Shown piece by piece: positions 22,601 through 36,300 of a stretch of DNA of 64,000 nucleotides. How positions within the stretch are numbered: position 1 is the stretch's first letter; each line of letters begins with the position of its first letter. The notes beneath the pieces were generated by a model. It saw only the letters and a list, made by a program, of their open reading frames with translations, ran no database searches and was not told the DNA's origin. This DNA is from Protula sp. h YS-2021 (taxonomy: Eukaryota; Annelida; Polychaeta; Sabellida; Serpulidae): assembly GCA_949752745.1 (NCBI GenBank), contig OX457034.1:32283544-32347543 (forward strand). Direction: 5' to 3'. The position numbers and the translations under genes are program-made.

Positions 22601-25600
22601 CAATATGTATTTGCACCAATTATCAACTCTAAAGAAATCAGGTATTACACATATACCACCGGCAAAAATGAAAATCCTGTGACTTTCTCAGTGAATTTGT
22701 GATATGGTTCAAGAGTTAGAAAGGAATGTATGTATACCTTTAGTAAAATTTGAACTTTATTTCTGGATACAAGCAATCGGTAGCTGCAACAAGTATCAAC
22801 AGAAACAAATCACCAGAAAACATTGATGTAAAAATTCAAAGGTCCAGTACATAATACGGCATATCCTCGTCTCGGACATTTGTCGTTGTCATGTATCTGC
22901 GCCGTATGTCGAATTATGCTGACACAGTTGACGCCCCACTCTAGCGCTATTACTCTTATATTTATGACTTCCTTAAAATCTAAGCGGTTATTGTTGCAAG
23001 ATCAAAGATTTCAATTTAGTTCGTTCGTTGCATAGACTGCACATCCTAGCTTTTATTTTAGTGTTAATGCATGTTTAACTGGCCAGTCGTTAACTGGTCA
23101 ACCGTCAATGATGGATAATGGATTTACAGACATGTCTTGTTATATTTTCCATGTTGATCAAACCAACACAGGTTAAACAAGACCCAAACAGTCTGAGAAA
23201 TCTGATAGATTCACAGCAGGTTATATACAAATAGTGAAAATGGTTAATTTGGTGGATACGTTAAATTTTGAAAGTGGAATATCTTTAAAAGTATTGGTGA
23301 TAGAGAGACGGGGATTTGACGAGGTGATATGGCGAATATGAATTATGTATGATCCAGTAGTGTTTTTAGGCCATTCTGAGCCCTTTAAATTGCACTTTTA
23401 CAAAGGCAAAGTTTTCTACAGGCGAGTGTTAAATGAATGGTTTTAAGAACAGCGAGATAGTTTTTTTATAAATAGATTTGTCTATTTCTTAGTGATTGGA
23501 TGAATGATCAGATCAGTCCTGGAAAAAACTTCACAATAACTATGTAACTGTTTGATATATTTTTTTAAAGTAAACCTTTGTAACCATATACATCCTTCAT
23601 GTTACCAGTTACCAATACAAATATATGTAATGTAAGAAGCTACTAAATTTCAACTTACAATTTAGATGTTTTCAGCATTTTATTTACAGTAGACTTTGTA
23701 AACCTAAATAATTTAAATGTACTTCTATTTCCAGCCGAGTGTGAGATGTGAGAAATAATTCTGGGGTTACGGTATATACCGCCAACAACTGGAAAAATAA
23801 AAATAAATCAAGGGGTAATGTCATTGAATGTGTGATTTGTTTTAAGAACTACAAAAAGATGTATGTATTCCATAGGTAAAAATTGTAATTTATTTCTGCA
23901 TACAAACAATATGTATTTGCACCAATTATCAACTCTAAAGAAATCAGGTATTACACATATACCACCGACAAAAATGAAAATCCTGTGACTTTCTCAGTGA
24001 ATTTGTGATATGGTTCAAGAGTTAGAAAGGAATGTATGTATACCTTTAGTAAAATTTGAACTTTATTTCTGGATACAAGCAATCGGTAGCTGCAACAAGT
24101 ATCAACAGAAACAAATCACCAGAAAACATTGATGTAAAAATTCAAAGGTCCAGTACATAATACGGCATATCCTCGTCTCGGACATTTGTCGTTGTCATGT
24201 ATCTGCGCCGTATGTCGAATTATGCTGACACAGTTGACGCCCCACTCTAGCGCTATTACTCTTATATTTATGACTTCCTTAAAATCTAAGCGGTTATTGT
24301 TGCAAGATCAAAGATTTCAATTTAGTTCGTTCGTTGCATAGACTGCACATCCTAGCTTTTATTTTAGTGTTAATGCATGTTTAACTGGCCAGTCGTTAAC
24401 TGGTCAACCGTCAATGATGGATAATGGATTTACAGACATGTCTTGTTATATTTTCCATGTTGATCAAACCAACACAGGTTAAACAAGACCCAAACAGTCT
24501 GAGAAATCTGATAGATTCACAGCAGGTTACATACAAATAGTGAAAATGGTTAATTTGGTGGATACGTTAAATTTTGAAAGTGGAATATCTTTAAAAGTAT
24601 TGGTGATAGAGAGACGGGGATTTGACGAGGTGATATGGCGAATATGAATTATGTATGATCCAGTAGTGTTTTTAGGCCATTCTGAGCCCTTTAAATTGCA
24701 CTTTTACAAAGGCAAAGTTTTCTACAGGCGAGTGTTAAATGAATGGTTTTAAGAACAGCGAGATAGTTTTTTTATAAATAGATTTGTCTATTTCTTAGTG
24801 ATTGGATGAATGATCAGATCAGTTCTGGAAAAAACTTCACAATAACTAGGTAACTGTTTGATATATTTTTTTAAAGTAAACCTTTGTAACCATATACATC
24901 CTTCATGTTACCAGTTACCAAAACAAATATATGTAATGTAAGAAGCTACTAAATTTCAACTTACAATTTAGATGTTTTCAGCATTTTATTTACAGTAGAC
25001 TTTGTAAACCTAAATAATTAAAATGTACTTCTATTTCCAGCCGAGTGTGAGATGTGAGAAATAATTCTGGGGTTACGGTATATACCGCCAACAACTGGAA
25101 AAATAAAAATAAATCAAGGGGTAATGTCATTGAATGTGTGATTTGTTTTAAGAACTACAAAAAGATGTATGTATTCCATAGGTAAAAATTGTAATTTATT
25201 TCTGCATACAAACAATATGTATTTGCACCAATTATCAACTCTAAAGAAATCAGGTATTACACATATACCACCGACAAAAATGAAAATCCTGTGGCTTTCT
25301 CAGTGAATTTGTGATATGGTTCAAGAGTTAGAAAGGAATGTATGTATACCTTTAGTAAAATTTGAACTTTATTTCTGGATACAAGCAATCGGTAGCTGCA
25401 ACAAGTATCAACAGAAACAAATCACCAGAAAACATTGATGTAAAAATTCAAAGGTCCAGTACATAATACGGCATATCCTCGTCTCGGACATTTGTCGTTG
25501 TCATGTATCTGCGCCGTATGTCGAATTATGCTGACACAGTTGACGCCCCACTCTAGCGCTATTACTCTTATATTTATGACTTCCTTAAAATCTAAGCGGT

Positions 25601-28600
25601 TATTGTTGCAAGATCAAAGATTTCAATTTAGTTCGTTCGTTGCATAGACTGCACATCCTAGCTTTTATTTTAGTGTTAATGCATGTTTAACTGGCCAGTC
25701 GTTAACTGGTCAACCGTCAATGATGGATAATGGATTTACAGACATGTCTTGTTATATTTTCCATGTTGATCAAACCAACACAGGTTAAACAAGACCCAAA
25801 CAGTCTGAGAAATCTGATAGATTCACAGCAGGTTATATACAAATAGTGAAAATGGTTAATTTGGTGGATACGTTAAATTTTGAAAGTGGAATATCTTTAA
25901 AAGTATTGGTGATAGAGAGACGGGGATTTGACGAGGTGATATGGCGAATATGAATTATGTATGATCCAGTAGTGTTTTTAGGCCATTCTGAGCCCTTTAA
26001 ATTGTACTTTTACAAAGGCAAAGTTTTCTACAGGCGAGTGTTAAATGAATGGTTTTAAGAACAGCGAGATAGTTTTTTTATAAATAGATTTGTCTATTTC
26101 TTAGTGATTGGATGAATGATCAGATCAGTCCTGGAAAAAACTTCACAATAACTATGTAACTGTTTGATATATTTTTTTAAAGTAAACCTTTGTAACCATA
26201 TACATCCTTCATGTTACCAGTTACCAAAACAAATATATGTAATGTAAGAAGCTACTAAATTTCAACTTACAATTTAGATGTTTTCAGCATTTTATTTACA
26301 GTAGACTTTGTAAACCTAAATAATTAAAATGTACTTCTATTTCCAGCCGAGTGTGAGATGTGAGAAATAATTCTGGGGTTACGGTATATACCGCCAACAA
26401 CTGGAAAAATAAAAATAAATCAAGGGGTAATGTCATTGAATGTGTGATTTGTTTTAAGAACTACAAAAAGATGTATGTATTCCATAGGTAAAAATTGTAA
26501 TTTATTTCTGCATACAAACAATATGTATTTGCACCAATTATCAACTCTAAAGAAATCAGGTATTACACATATACCACCGACAAAAATGAAAATCCTGTGA
26601 CTTTCTCAGTGAATTTGTGATATGGTTCAAGAGTTAGAAAGGAATGTATGTATACCTTTAGTAAAATTTGAACTTTATTTCTGGATACAAGCAATCGGTA
26701 GCTGCAACAAGTATCAACAGAAACAAATCACCAGAAAACATTGATGTAAAAATTCAAAGGTCCAGTACATAATACGGCATATCCTCGTCTCGGACATTTG
26801 TCGTTGTCATGTATCTGCGCCGTATGTCGAATTATGCTGACACAGTTGACGCCCCACTCTAGCGCTATTACTCTTATATTTATGACTTCCTTAAAATCTA
26901 AGCGGTTATTGTTGCAAGATCAAAGATTTCAATTTAGTTCGTTCGTTGCATAGACTGCACATCCTAGCTTTTATTTTAGTGTTAATGCATGTTTAACTGG
27001 CCAGTCGTTAACTGGTCAACCGTCAATGATGGATAATGGATTTACAGACATGTCTTGTTATATTTTCCATGTTGATCAAACCAACACAGGTTAAACAAGA
27101 CCCAAACAGTCTGAGAAATCTGATAGATTCACAGCAGGTTATATACAAATAGTGAAAATGGTTAATTTGGTGGATACGTTAAATTTTGAAAGTGGAATAT
27201 CTTTAAAAGTATTGGTGATAGAGAGACGGGGATTTGACGAGGTGATATGGCGAATATGAATTATGTATGATCCAGTAGTGTTTTTAGGCCATTCTGAGCC
27301 CTTTAAATTGCACTTTTACAAAGGCAAAGTTTTCTACAGGCGAGTGTTAAATGAATGGTTTTAAGAACAGCGAGATAGTTTTTTTATAAATAGATTTGTC
27401 TATTTCTTAGTGATTGGATGAATGATCAGATCAGTCCTGGAAAAAACTTCACAATAACTATGTAACTGTTTGATATATTTTTTTAAAGTAAACCTTTGTA
27501 ACCATATACATCCTTCATGTTACCAGTTACCAAAACAAATATATGTAATGTAAGAAGCTACTAAATTTCAACTTACAATTTAGATGTTTTCAGCATTTTA
27601 TTTACAGTAGACTTTGTAAACCTAAATAATTAAAATGTACTTCTATTTCCAGCCGAGTGTGAGATGTGAGAAATAATTCTGGGGTTACGGTATATACCGC
27701 CAACAACTGGAAAAATAAAAATAAATCAAGGGGTAATGTCATTGAATGTGTGATTTGTTTTAAGAACTACAAAAAGATGTATGTATTCCATAGGTAAAAA
27801 TTGTAATTTATTTCTGCATACAAACAATATGTATTTGCACCAATTATCAACTCTAAAGAAATCAGGTATTACACATATACCACCGACAAAAATGAAAATC
27901 CTGTGACTTTCTCAGTGAATTTGTGATATGGTTCAAGAGTTAGAAAGGAATGTATGTATACCTTTAGTAAAATTTGAACTTTATTTCTGGATACAAGCAA
28001 TCGGTAGCTGCAACAAGTATCAACAGAAACAAATCACCAGAAACCATTGATGTAAAAATTCAAAGGTCCAGTACATAATACGGCATATCCTCGTCTCGGA
28101 CATTTGTCGTTGTCATGTATCTGCGCCGTATGTCGAATTATGCTGACACAGTTGACGCCCCACTCTAGCGCTATTACTCTTATATTTATGACTTCCTTAA
28201 AATCTAAGCGGTTATTGTTGCAAGATCAAAGATTTCAATTTAGTTCGTTCGTTGCATAGACTGCACATCCTAGCTTTTATTTTAGTGTTAATGCATGTTT
28301 AACTGGCCAGTCGTTAACTGGTCAACCGTCAATGATGGATAATGGATTTACAGACATGTCTTGTTATATTTTCCATGTTGATCAAACCAACACAGGTTAA
28401 ACAAGACCCAAACAGTCTGAGAAATCTGATAGATTCACAGCAGGTTATATACAAATAGTGAAAATGGTTAATTTGGTGGATACGTTAAATTTTGAAAGTG
28501 GAATATCTTTAAAAGTATTGGTGATAGAGAGACGGGGATTTGACGAGGTGATATGGCGAATATGAATTATGTATGATCCAGTAGTGTTTTTAGGCCATTC

Positions 28601-31066
28601 TGAGCCCTTTAAATTGCACTTTTACAAAGGCAAAGTTTTCTACAGGCGAGTGTTAAATGAATGGTTTTAAGAACAGCGAGATAGTTTTTTTATAAATAGA
28701 TTTGTCTATTTCTTAGTGATTGGATGAATGATCAGATCAGTCCTGGAAAAAACTTCACAATAACTATGTAACTGTTTGATATATTTTTTTAAAGTAAACC
28801 TTTGTAACCATATACATCCTTCATGTTACCAGTTACCAAAACAAATATATGTAATGTAAGAAGCTACTAAATTTCAACTTACAATTTAGATGTTTTCAGC
28901 ATTTTATTTACAGTAGACTTTGTAAACCTAAATAATTAAAATGTACTTCTATTTCCAGCCGAGTGTGAGATGTGAGAAATAATTCTGGGGTTACGGTATA
29001 TACCGCCAACAACTGGAAAAATAAAAATAAATCAAGGGGTAATGTCATTGAATGTGTGATTTGTTTTAAGAACTACAAAAAGATGTATGTATTCCATAGG
29101 TAAAAATTGTAATTTATTTCTGCATACAAACAATATGTATTTGCACCAATTATCAACTCTAAAGAAATCAGGTATTACACATATACCACCGACAAAAATG
29201 AAAATCCTGTGACTTTCTCAGTGAATTTGTGATATGGTTCAAGAGTTAGAAAGGAATGTATGTATACCTTTAGTAAAATTTGAACTTTATTTCTGGATAC
29301 AAGCAATCGGTAGCTGCAACAAGTATCAACAGAAACAAATCACCAGAAAACATTGATGTAAAAATTCAAAGGTCCAGTACATAATACGGCATATCCTCGT
29401 CTCGGACATTTGTCGTTGTCATGTATCTGCGCCGTATGTCGAATTATGCTGACACAGTTGACGCCCCACTCTAGCGCTATTACTCTTATATTTATGACTT
29501 CCTTAAAATCTAAGCGGTTATTGTTGCAAGATCAAAGATTTCAATTTAGTTCGTTCGTTGCATAGACTGCACATCCTAGCTTTTATTTTAGTGTTAATGC
29601 ATGTTTAACTGGCCAGTCGTTAACTGGTCAACCGTCAATGATGGATAATGGATTTACAGACATGTCTTGTTATATTTTCCATGTTGATCAAACCAACACA
29701 GGTTAAACAAGACCCAAACAGTCTGAGAAATCTGATAGATTCACAGCAGGTTATATACAAATAGTGAAAATGGTTAATTTGGTGGATACGTTAAATTTTG
29801 AAAGTGGAATATCTTTAAAAGTATTGGTGATAGAGAGACGGGGATTTGACGAGGTGATATGGCGAATATGAATTATGTATGATCCAGTAGTGTTTTTAGG
29901 CCATTCTGAGCCCTTTAAATTGCACTTTTACAAAGGCAAAGTTTTCTACAGGCGAGTGTTAAATGAATGGTTTTAAGAACAGCGAGATAGTTTTTTTATA
30001 AATAGATTTGTCTATTTCTTAGTGATTGGATGAATGATCAGATCAGTCCTGGAAAAAACTTCACAATAACTATGTAACTGTTTGATATATTTTTTTAAAG
30101 TAAACCTTTGTAACCATATACATCCTTCATGTTACCAGTTACCAATACAAATATATGTAATGTAAGAAGCTACTAAATTTCAACTTACAATTTAGATGTT
30201 TTCAGCATTTTATTTACAGTAGACTTTGTAAACCTAAATAATTAAAATGTACTTCTATTTCCAGCCGAGTGTGAGATGTGAGAAATAATTCTGGGGTTAC
30301 GGTATATACCGCCAACAACTGGAAAAATAAAAATAAATCAAGGGGTAATGTCATTGAATGTGCGATTTGTTTTAAGAACTACAAAAAGATGTATGTATTC
30401 CATAGGTAAAAATTGTAATTTATTTCTGCATACAAACAATATGTATTTGCACCAATTATCAACTCTAAAGAAATCAGGTATTACACATATACCACCGACA
30501 AAAATGAAAATCCTGTGACTTTCTCAGTGAATTTGTGATATGGTTCAAGAGTTAGAAAGGAATGTATGTATACCTTTAGTAAAATTTGAACTTTATTTCT
30601 GGATACAAGCAATCGGTAGCTGCAACAAGTATCAACAGAAACAAATCACCAGAAAACATTGATGTAAAAATTCAAAGGTCCAGTACATAATACGGCATAT
30701 CCTCGTCTCGGACATTTGTCGTTGTCATGTATCTGCGCCGTATGTCGAATTATGCTGACACAGTTGACGCCCCACTCTAGCGCTATTACTCTTATATTTA
30801 TGACTTCCTTAAAATCTAAGCGGTTATTGTTGCAAGATCAAAGATTTCAATTTAGTTCGTTCGTTGCATAGACTGCACATCCTAGCTTTTATTTTAGTGT
30901 TAATGCATGTTTAACTGGCCAGTCGTTAACTGGTCAACCGTCAATGATGGATAATGGATTTACAGACATGTCTTGTTATATTTTCCATGTTGATCAAACC
31001 AACACAGGTTAAACAAGACCCAAACAGTCTGAGAAATCTGATAGATTCACAGCAGGTTATATACAA
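16699..31066 (+). repeat. 1306-bp satellite array, segment 2 (between the two inserts)
   Basis: The segment begins with the right 770 bp of the monomer interrupted by insert 1. Ten whole monomers follow, starting at 17469, 18775, 20081, 21387, 22693, 23999, 25305, 26611, 27917 and 29223. It ends with the left 538 bp of the monomer (30529) interrupted by insert 2. Its length is 14368 bp, exactly 11 x 1306 plus the 2-bp AA repeated at the insert junction, so there is no net indel. Nine of the eleven right-hand monomer portions carry A instead of T in the CCAA(T/A)ACAAA motif (first at 17086). The copies at 22693 and 29223 have T. The copy at 23999 alone carries the T/G variant pair (24824, 24849) that is typical of segment 3. 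No gene is seen. Confidence 0.98.
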
Positions 31067-31101
31067 TTCCAGTGACATTGAAAAATGGTGTGTAAAATTA
31101 C

Positions 31102-31175
31102 TGATAGAGAATTGAATTGGATAGAGCATTGGTTCGGTAAGCCGAAGGTCCCGAGTTCGACTCCAGCTCGGGGCG
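31102..31175 (+). pseudogene. tRNA-Thr(GGT)-like pseudogene (SINE head, copy 2)
   Basis: Identical to the head at 14942 except at loop position 33 (31135), which is C here and G in copy 1. A true tRNA would have T there. The anticodon-like triplet GGT and the box B motif are kept. The T-stem and acceptor stem are equally degenerate. Confidence 0.5.
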
Positions 31176-31434
31176 GCATGCAGGGAATTGACATTTGCTC
31201 AAATTGCCTTGGCTAAGCAAATACAGTAGATAAGATCACCTATGAAGGAATTTAAAGTTGACGCCCACTTAGCGTTTCAGCCATCCCTTAAAAAACATTT
31301 TAGAAAGAAGTTAGTTTGGGCATCGTCCAATGACTTTCTTTATTTGAGTTGCCAAAGTCAATAAAATTATTTATTTTTAAACGATCAAAAGTTTCAGGGA
31401 GTGAACTCTGTAAAAAAAAAAAAAAAAAAAAAAA
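31102..31434 (+). mobile_element. SINE-like element, tRNA-derived head with A-tail (copy 2)
   Basis: Duplicate of the element at 14942, with two base changes (31135 and 31286) and an A-tail of 23 (31412-31434). The tail shortening is typical of replication slippage after duplication. There is no sign of an independent retroposition, because its flanks are the same insert sequence as in copy 1. Confidence 0.6.
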
Positions 31435-31637
31435 CATAGGTTTTGCCTGTAACACTTTGGTCCCTTTTTATTCTATATTGATATTGAATGTTTCAAGTCA
31501 AACCGTAAACAAGAAGAAAAAAGTGTAAGCAACGCCTGTTTTGAAAGATTTACAATGCAGCAATAAATGTTGCAATCACTCACTTTTTCCCACACCACAA
31601 TCCAATTCAGATGGGAAGGTATGTAGTTTATAAACAG

Positions 31638-31893
31638 GCTCGAGCATCCATACAGATAGTGCTGTGCAGGTTATGGCAGTAATACAGTTGGCTGAAAGTT
31701 GGCTCGGGAGTGCGAGGGCGTAAGCGTTCCGGTGTTCTTCGGGACCCGGTGGATCGAGCTGGAACTCGGCTGTAGAAAGGCGAAAGGCGGCGTAAAACCC
31801 GCCCGGTATGCCGAAGCCCCGCCACTGACCAATGCACACTGTGGTTGATCATTGACGGTGGCTGGGGTGGCCGTATATACGTCAGGCTTCTGG
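31638..31893. other. GC-rich, CpG-containing island with overlapping open frames (copy 2)
   Basis: Base-for-base the same as the island in copy 1 as far as I can see by eye, while six changes are spread over the rest of the insert. That is not enough to infer constraint, given how few differences there are. The minus-strand frames are at 31576-31839, 31671-31925 and 31628-31852. Just to its right the T-run of 9 (10 in copy 1) changes the plus-strand frame, so a 109-codon plus-strand frame (31852-32181) exists only in this copy. That argues against it being a gene. Confidence 0.4.
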
Positions 31894-32147
31894 CAGCAAG
31901 CCATAATATATATCCTGCACTGCACGCTTCACTTTTTGTTTTTTTTTACCTTTGATTATGTTTTATTTTATCCAAGAGGTAGGTTATTGTTTCTACTTCA
32001 TACAAAACTTATGCAAGATTTAATCATATTTTATTGCTGGTGCATGCACATAGAAGGCTCTAGAATATGCACAACAGTATTCCACACTCCTCTAGTATCG
32101 CTTGTTCAATGCTCTTTCAATCCAACTGGACAATCAAAAGCTGTGCG

Positions 32148-32185
32148 TCTCACACTTCTTGATCTCTCTCACACTGCTTGATCTC
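32148..32185 (+). repeat. 19-bp direct tandem duplication (copy 2)
   Basis: Same two 19-bp units with the same single mismatch as at 15991. The duplication therefore predates the duplication of the insert. Confidence 0.8.
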
Positions 32186-32192
32186 TTCAATC

Positions 32193-32297
32193 ATGGCATT
32201 CTACCTACGTCAGTTGCAGAGTTACTTCGGGATTGAAGGCACAGAGTACGATCGTTGTACCTTACTAAGATCGAGGATGTATATTCAGACACCGTAA
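32193..32297 (+). CDS. Possible 34-residue ORF of unknown function (copy 2)
   Basis: Identical to the ORF at 16036. None of the six substitutions between the inserts falls in it. With so few differences overall this is expected by chance and is not evidence of selection. Confidence 0.15.
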   Translation: MAFYLRQLQSYFGIEGTEYDRCTLLRSRMYIQTP

Positions 32298-33393
32298 TAT
32301 CATACTGAATTTTACTTCAGGTTTTAAACAAATATTAAGTAGTCTTAAAACTGTTTGATTTTACATACACCGTTTATAAGAGAATGACATTGAAGCATTA
32401 ACTTTGGCCATTTTTTTCTATCTTAAACCATTTCAAAGAGAATAAAATACTCAGACAAAAGTACAGATGCTCAATAATCTTTCAGATCAAGGCAGATCGA
32501 CGAACTTTCTAAAATACATAAACCTATTTTATTGCTAAACATTAAAATATCTGCAATAAAGAAAATTTTAATGGTTATAAAAGTAAGATTGTAATGTGTG
32601 GATAAGTTTGTACAGTGTAGCTAAAGTGAAAAGGTGGTAGTAGAATTTGCAAAGTGGGGATACCTGCTTGACCTCTTCCGAGGATCATAATTTTAAAACT
32701 GATCTATGTGAAAATAAAAGAAGAAAGTTAATTTTCCTTGGAAAATAATAAAAAGTCAAATATATTGTACTTGCGATTGAAGAAAAATGGGCACGGTTGG
32801 GGAGAGGAAGAGCAAAGGAAGACGGATGTATGTAAATGTCTTGAGTAATAATGTGAAATAGTGAAAGTGGTTAATTTGGTGGATAGGTTAAATTTTGAAA
32901 GTGGAATATCTTTAAAAGTATTGGTGATAGAGAGACGGGGATTTGACGAGGTGATATGGCGAATATGAATTATGTATGATCCAGTAGTGTTTTTAGGCCA
33001 TTCTGAGCCCTTTAAATTGCACTTTTACAAAGGCAAAGTTTTCTACAGGCGAGTGTTAAATGAATGGTTTTAAGAACAGCGAGATAGTTTTTTTATAAAT
33101 AGATTTGTCTATTTCTTAGTGATTGGATGAATGATCAGATCAGTTCTGGAAAAAACTTCACAATAACTAGGTAACTGTTTGATATATTTTTTTAAAGTAA
33201 ACCTTTGTAACCATATACATCCTTCATGTTACCAGTTACCAATACAAATATATGTAATGTAAGAAGCTACTAAATTTCAACTTACAATTTAGATGTTTTC
33301 AGCATTTTATTTACAGTAGACTTTGTAAACCTAAATAATTAAAATGTACTTCTATTTCCAGCCGAGTGTGAGATGTGAGAAATAATTCTGGGG

Positions 33394-36300
33394 CTACGGT
33401 ATATACCGCCAACAACTGGAAAAATAAAAATAAATCAAGGGGTAATGTCATTGAATGTGTGATTTGTTTTAAGAACTACAAAAAGATGTATGTATTCCAT
33501 AGGTAAAAATTGTAATTTATTTCTGCATACAAACAATATGTATTTGCACCAATTATCAACTCTAAAGAAATCAGGTATTACACATATACCACCGACAAAA
33601 ATGAAAATCCTGTGACTTTCTCAGTGAATTTGTGATATGGTTCAAGAGTTAGAAAGGAATGTATGTATACCTTTAGTAAAATTTGAACTTTATTTCTGGA
33701 TACAAGCAATCGGTAGCTGCAACAAGTATCAACAGAAACAAATCACCAGAAAACATTGATGTAAAAATTCAAAGGTCCAGTACATAATACGGCATATCCT
33801 CGTCTCGGACATTTGTCGTTGTCATGTATCTGCGCCGTATGTCGAATTATGCTGACACAGTTGACGCCCCACTCTAGCGCTATTACTCTTATATTTATGA
33901 CTTCCTTAAAATCTAAGCGGTTATTGTTGCAAGATCAAAGATTTCAATTTAGTTCGTTCGTTGCATAGACTGCACATCCTAGCTTTTATTTTAGTGTTAA
34001 TGCATGTTTAACTGGCCAGTCGTTAACTGGTCAACCGTCAATGATGGATAATGGATTTACAGACATGTCTTGTTATATTTTCCATGTTGATCAAACCAAC
34101 ACAGGTTAAACAAGACCCAAACAGTCTGAGAAATCTGATAGATTCACAGCAGGTTATATACAAATAGTGAAAATGGTTAATTTGGTGGATACGTTAAATT
34201 TTGAAAGTGGAATATCTTTAAAAGTATTGGTGATAGAGAGACGGGGATTTGACGAGGTGATATGGCGAATATGAATTATGTATGATCCAGTAGTGTTTTT
34301 AGGCCATTCTGAGCCCTTTAAATTGCACTTTTACAAAGGCAAAGTTTTCTACAGGCGAGTGTTAAATGAATGGTTTTAAGAACAGCGAGATAGTTTTTTT
34401 ATAAATAGATTTGTCTATTTCTTAGTGATTGGATGAATGATCAGATCAGTTCTGGAAAAAACTTCACAATAACTAGGTAACTGTTTGATATATTTTTTTA
34501 AAGTAAACCTTTGTAACCATATACATCCTTCATGTTACCAGTTACCAATACAAATATATGTAATGTAAGAAGCTACTAAATTTCAACTTACAATTTAGAT
34601 GTTTTCAGCATTTTATTTACAGTAGACTTTGTAAACCTAAATAATTAAAATGTACTTCTATTTCCAGCCGAGTGTGAGATGTGAGAAATAATTCTGGGGC
34701 TACGGTATATACCGCCAACAACTGGAAAAATAAAAATAAATCAAGGGGTAATGTCATTGAATGTGTGATTTGTTTTAAGAACTACAAAAAGATGTATGTA
34801 TTCCATAGGTAAAAATTGTAATTTATTTCTGCATACAAACAATATGTATTTGCACCAATTATCAACTCTAAAGAAATCAGGTATTACACATATACCACCG
34901 ACAAAAATGAAAATCCTGTGACTTTCTCAGTGAATTTGTGATATGGTTCAAGAGTTAGAAAGGAATGTATGTATACCTTTAGTAAAATTTGAACTTTATT
35001 TCTGGATACAAGCAATCGGTAGCTGCAACAAGTATCAACAGAAACAAATCACCAGAAAACATTGATGTAAAAATTCAAAGGTCCAGTACATAATACGGCA
35101 TATCCTCGTCTCGGACATTTGTCGTTGTCATGTATCTGCGCCGTATGTCGAATTATGCTGACACAGTTGACGCCCCACTCTAGCGCTATTACTCTTATAT
35201 TTATGACTTCCTTAAAATCTAAGCGGTTATTGTTGCAAGATCAAAGATTTCAATTTAGTTCGTTCGTTGCATAGACTGCACATCCTAGCTTTTATTTTAG
35301 TGTTAATGCATGTTTAACTGGCCAGTCGTTAACTGGTCAACCGTCAATGATGGATAATGGATTTACAGACATGTCTTGTTATATTTTCCATGTTGATCAA
35401 ACCAACACAGGTTAAACAAGACCCAAACAGTCTGAGAAATCTGATAGATTCACAGCAGGTTATATACAAATAGTGAAAATGGTTAATTTGGTGGATACGT
35501 TAAATTTTGAAAGTGGAATATCTTTAAAAGTATTGGTGATAGAGAGACGGGGATTTGACGAGGTGATATGGCGAATATGAATTATGTATGATCCAGTAGT
35601 GTTTTTAGGCCATTCTGAGCCCTTTAAATTGCACTTTTACAAAGGCAAAGTTTTCTACAGGCGAGTGTTAAATGAATGGTTTTAAGAACAGCGAGATAGT
35701 TTTTTTATAAATAGATTTGTCTATTTCTTAGTGATTGGATGAATGATCAGATCAGTTCTGGAAAAAACTTCACAATAACTAGGTAACTGTTTGATATATT
35801 TTTTTAAAGTAAACCTTTGTAACCATATACATCCTTCATGTTACCAGTTACCAATACAAATATATGTAATGTAAGAAGCTACTAAATTTCAACTTACAAT
35901 TTAGATGTTTTCAGCATTTTATTTACAGTAGACTTTGTAAACCTAAATAATTAAAATGTACTTCTATTTCCAGCCGAGTGTGAGATGTGAGAAATAATTC
36001 TGGGGCTACGGTATATACCGCCAACAACTGGAAAAATAAAAATAAATCAAGGGGTAATGTCATTGAATGTGTGATTTGTTTTAAGAACTACAAAAAGATG
36101 TATGTATTCCATAGGTAAAAATTGTAATTTATTTCTGCATACAAACAATATGTATTTGCACCAATTATCAACTCTAAAGAAATCAGGTATTACACATATA
36201 CCACCGACAAAAATGAAAATCCTGTGACTTTCTCAGTGAATTTGTGATATGGTTCAAGAGTTAGAAAGGAATGTATGTATACCTTTAGTAAAATTTGAAC

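Larger units (their letters stand above)
31067..32855. mobile_element. Non-satellite insert, copy 2 (1789 bp, composite)
   Basis: Same insertion point, same junction bases and same content as the copy at 14907. By eye it differs from copy 1 by six substitutions (copy-1 positions 14975, 15126, 15310, 15924, 16175, 16344), a shorter A-tail (23 instead of 25) and a shorter T-run (9 instead of 10). Identity is about 99.7 %. The two interrupted monomers also share two private satellite variants just right of the insert (G at 32867 and 32886, matching 16710 and 16729). Copy 2 therefore arose by duplicating copy 1 (or the reverse) along with satellite DNA, not by a second insertion. Confidence 0.85.

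Noticed and set aside
31852..32181. 109-codon plus-strand frame in insert copy 2
   Set aside because: It depends on a T-run of 9. Copy 1 has 10 T and is out of frame, leaving only 64 codons (15830-16024). It runs through low-complexity sequence and the 19-bp duplication.
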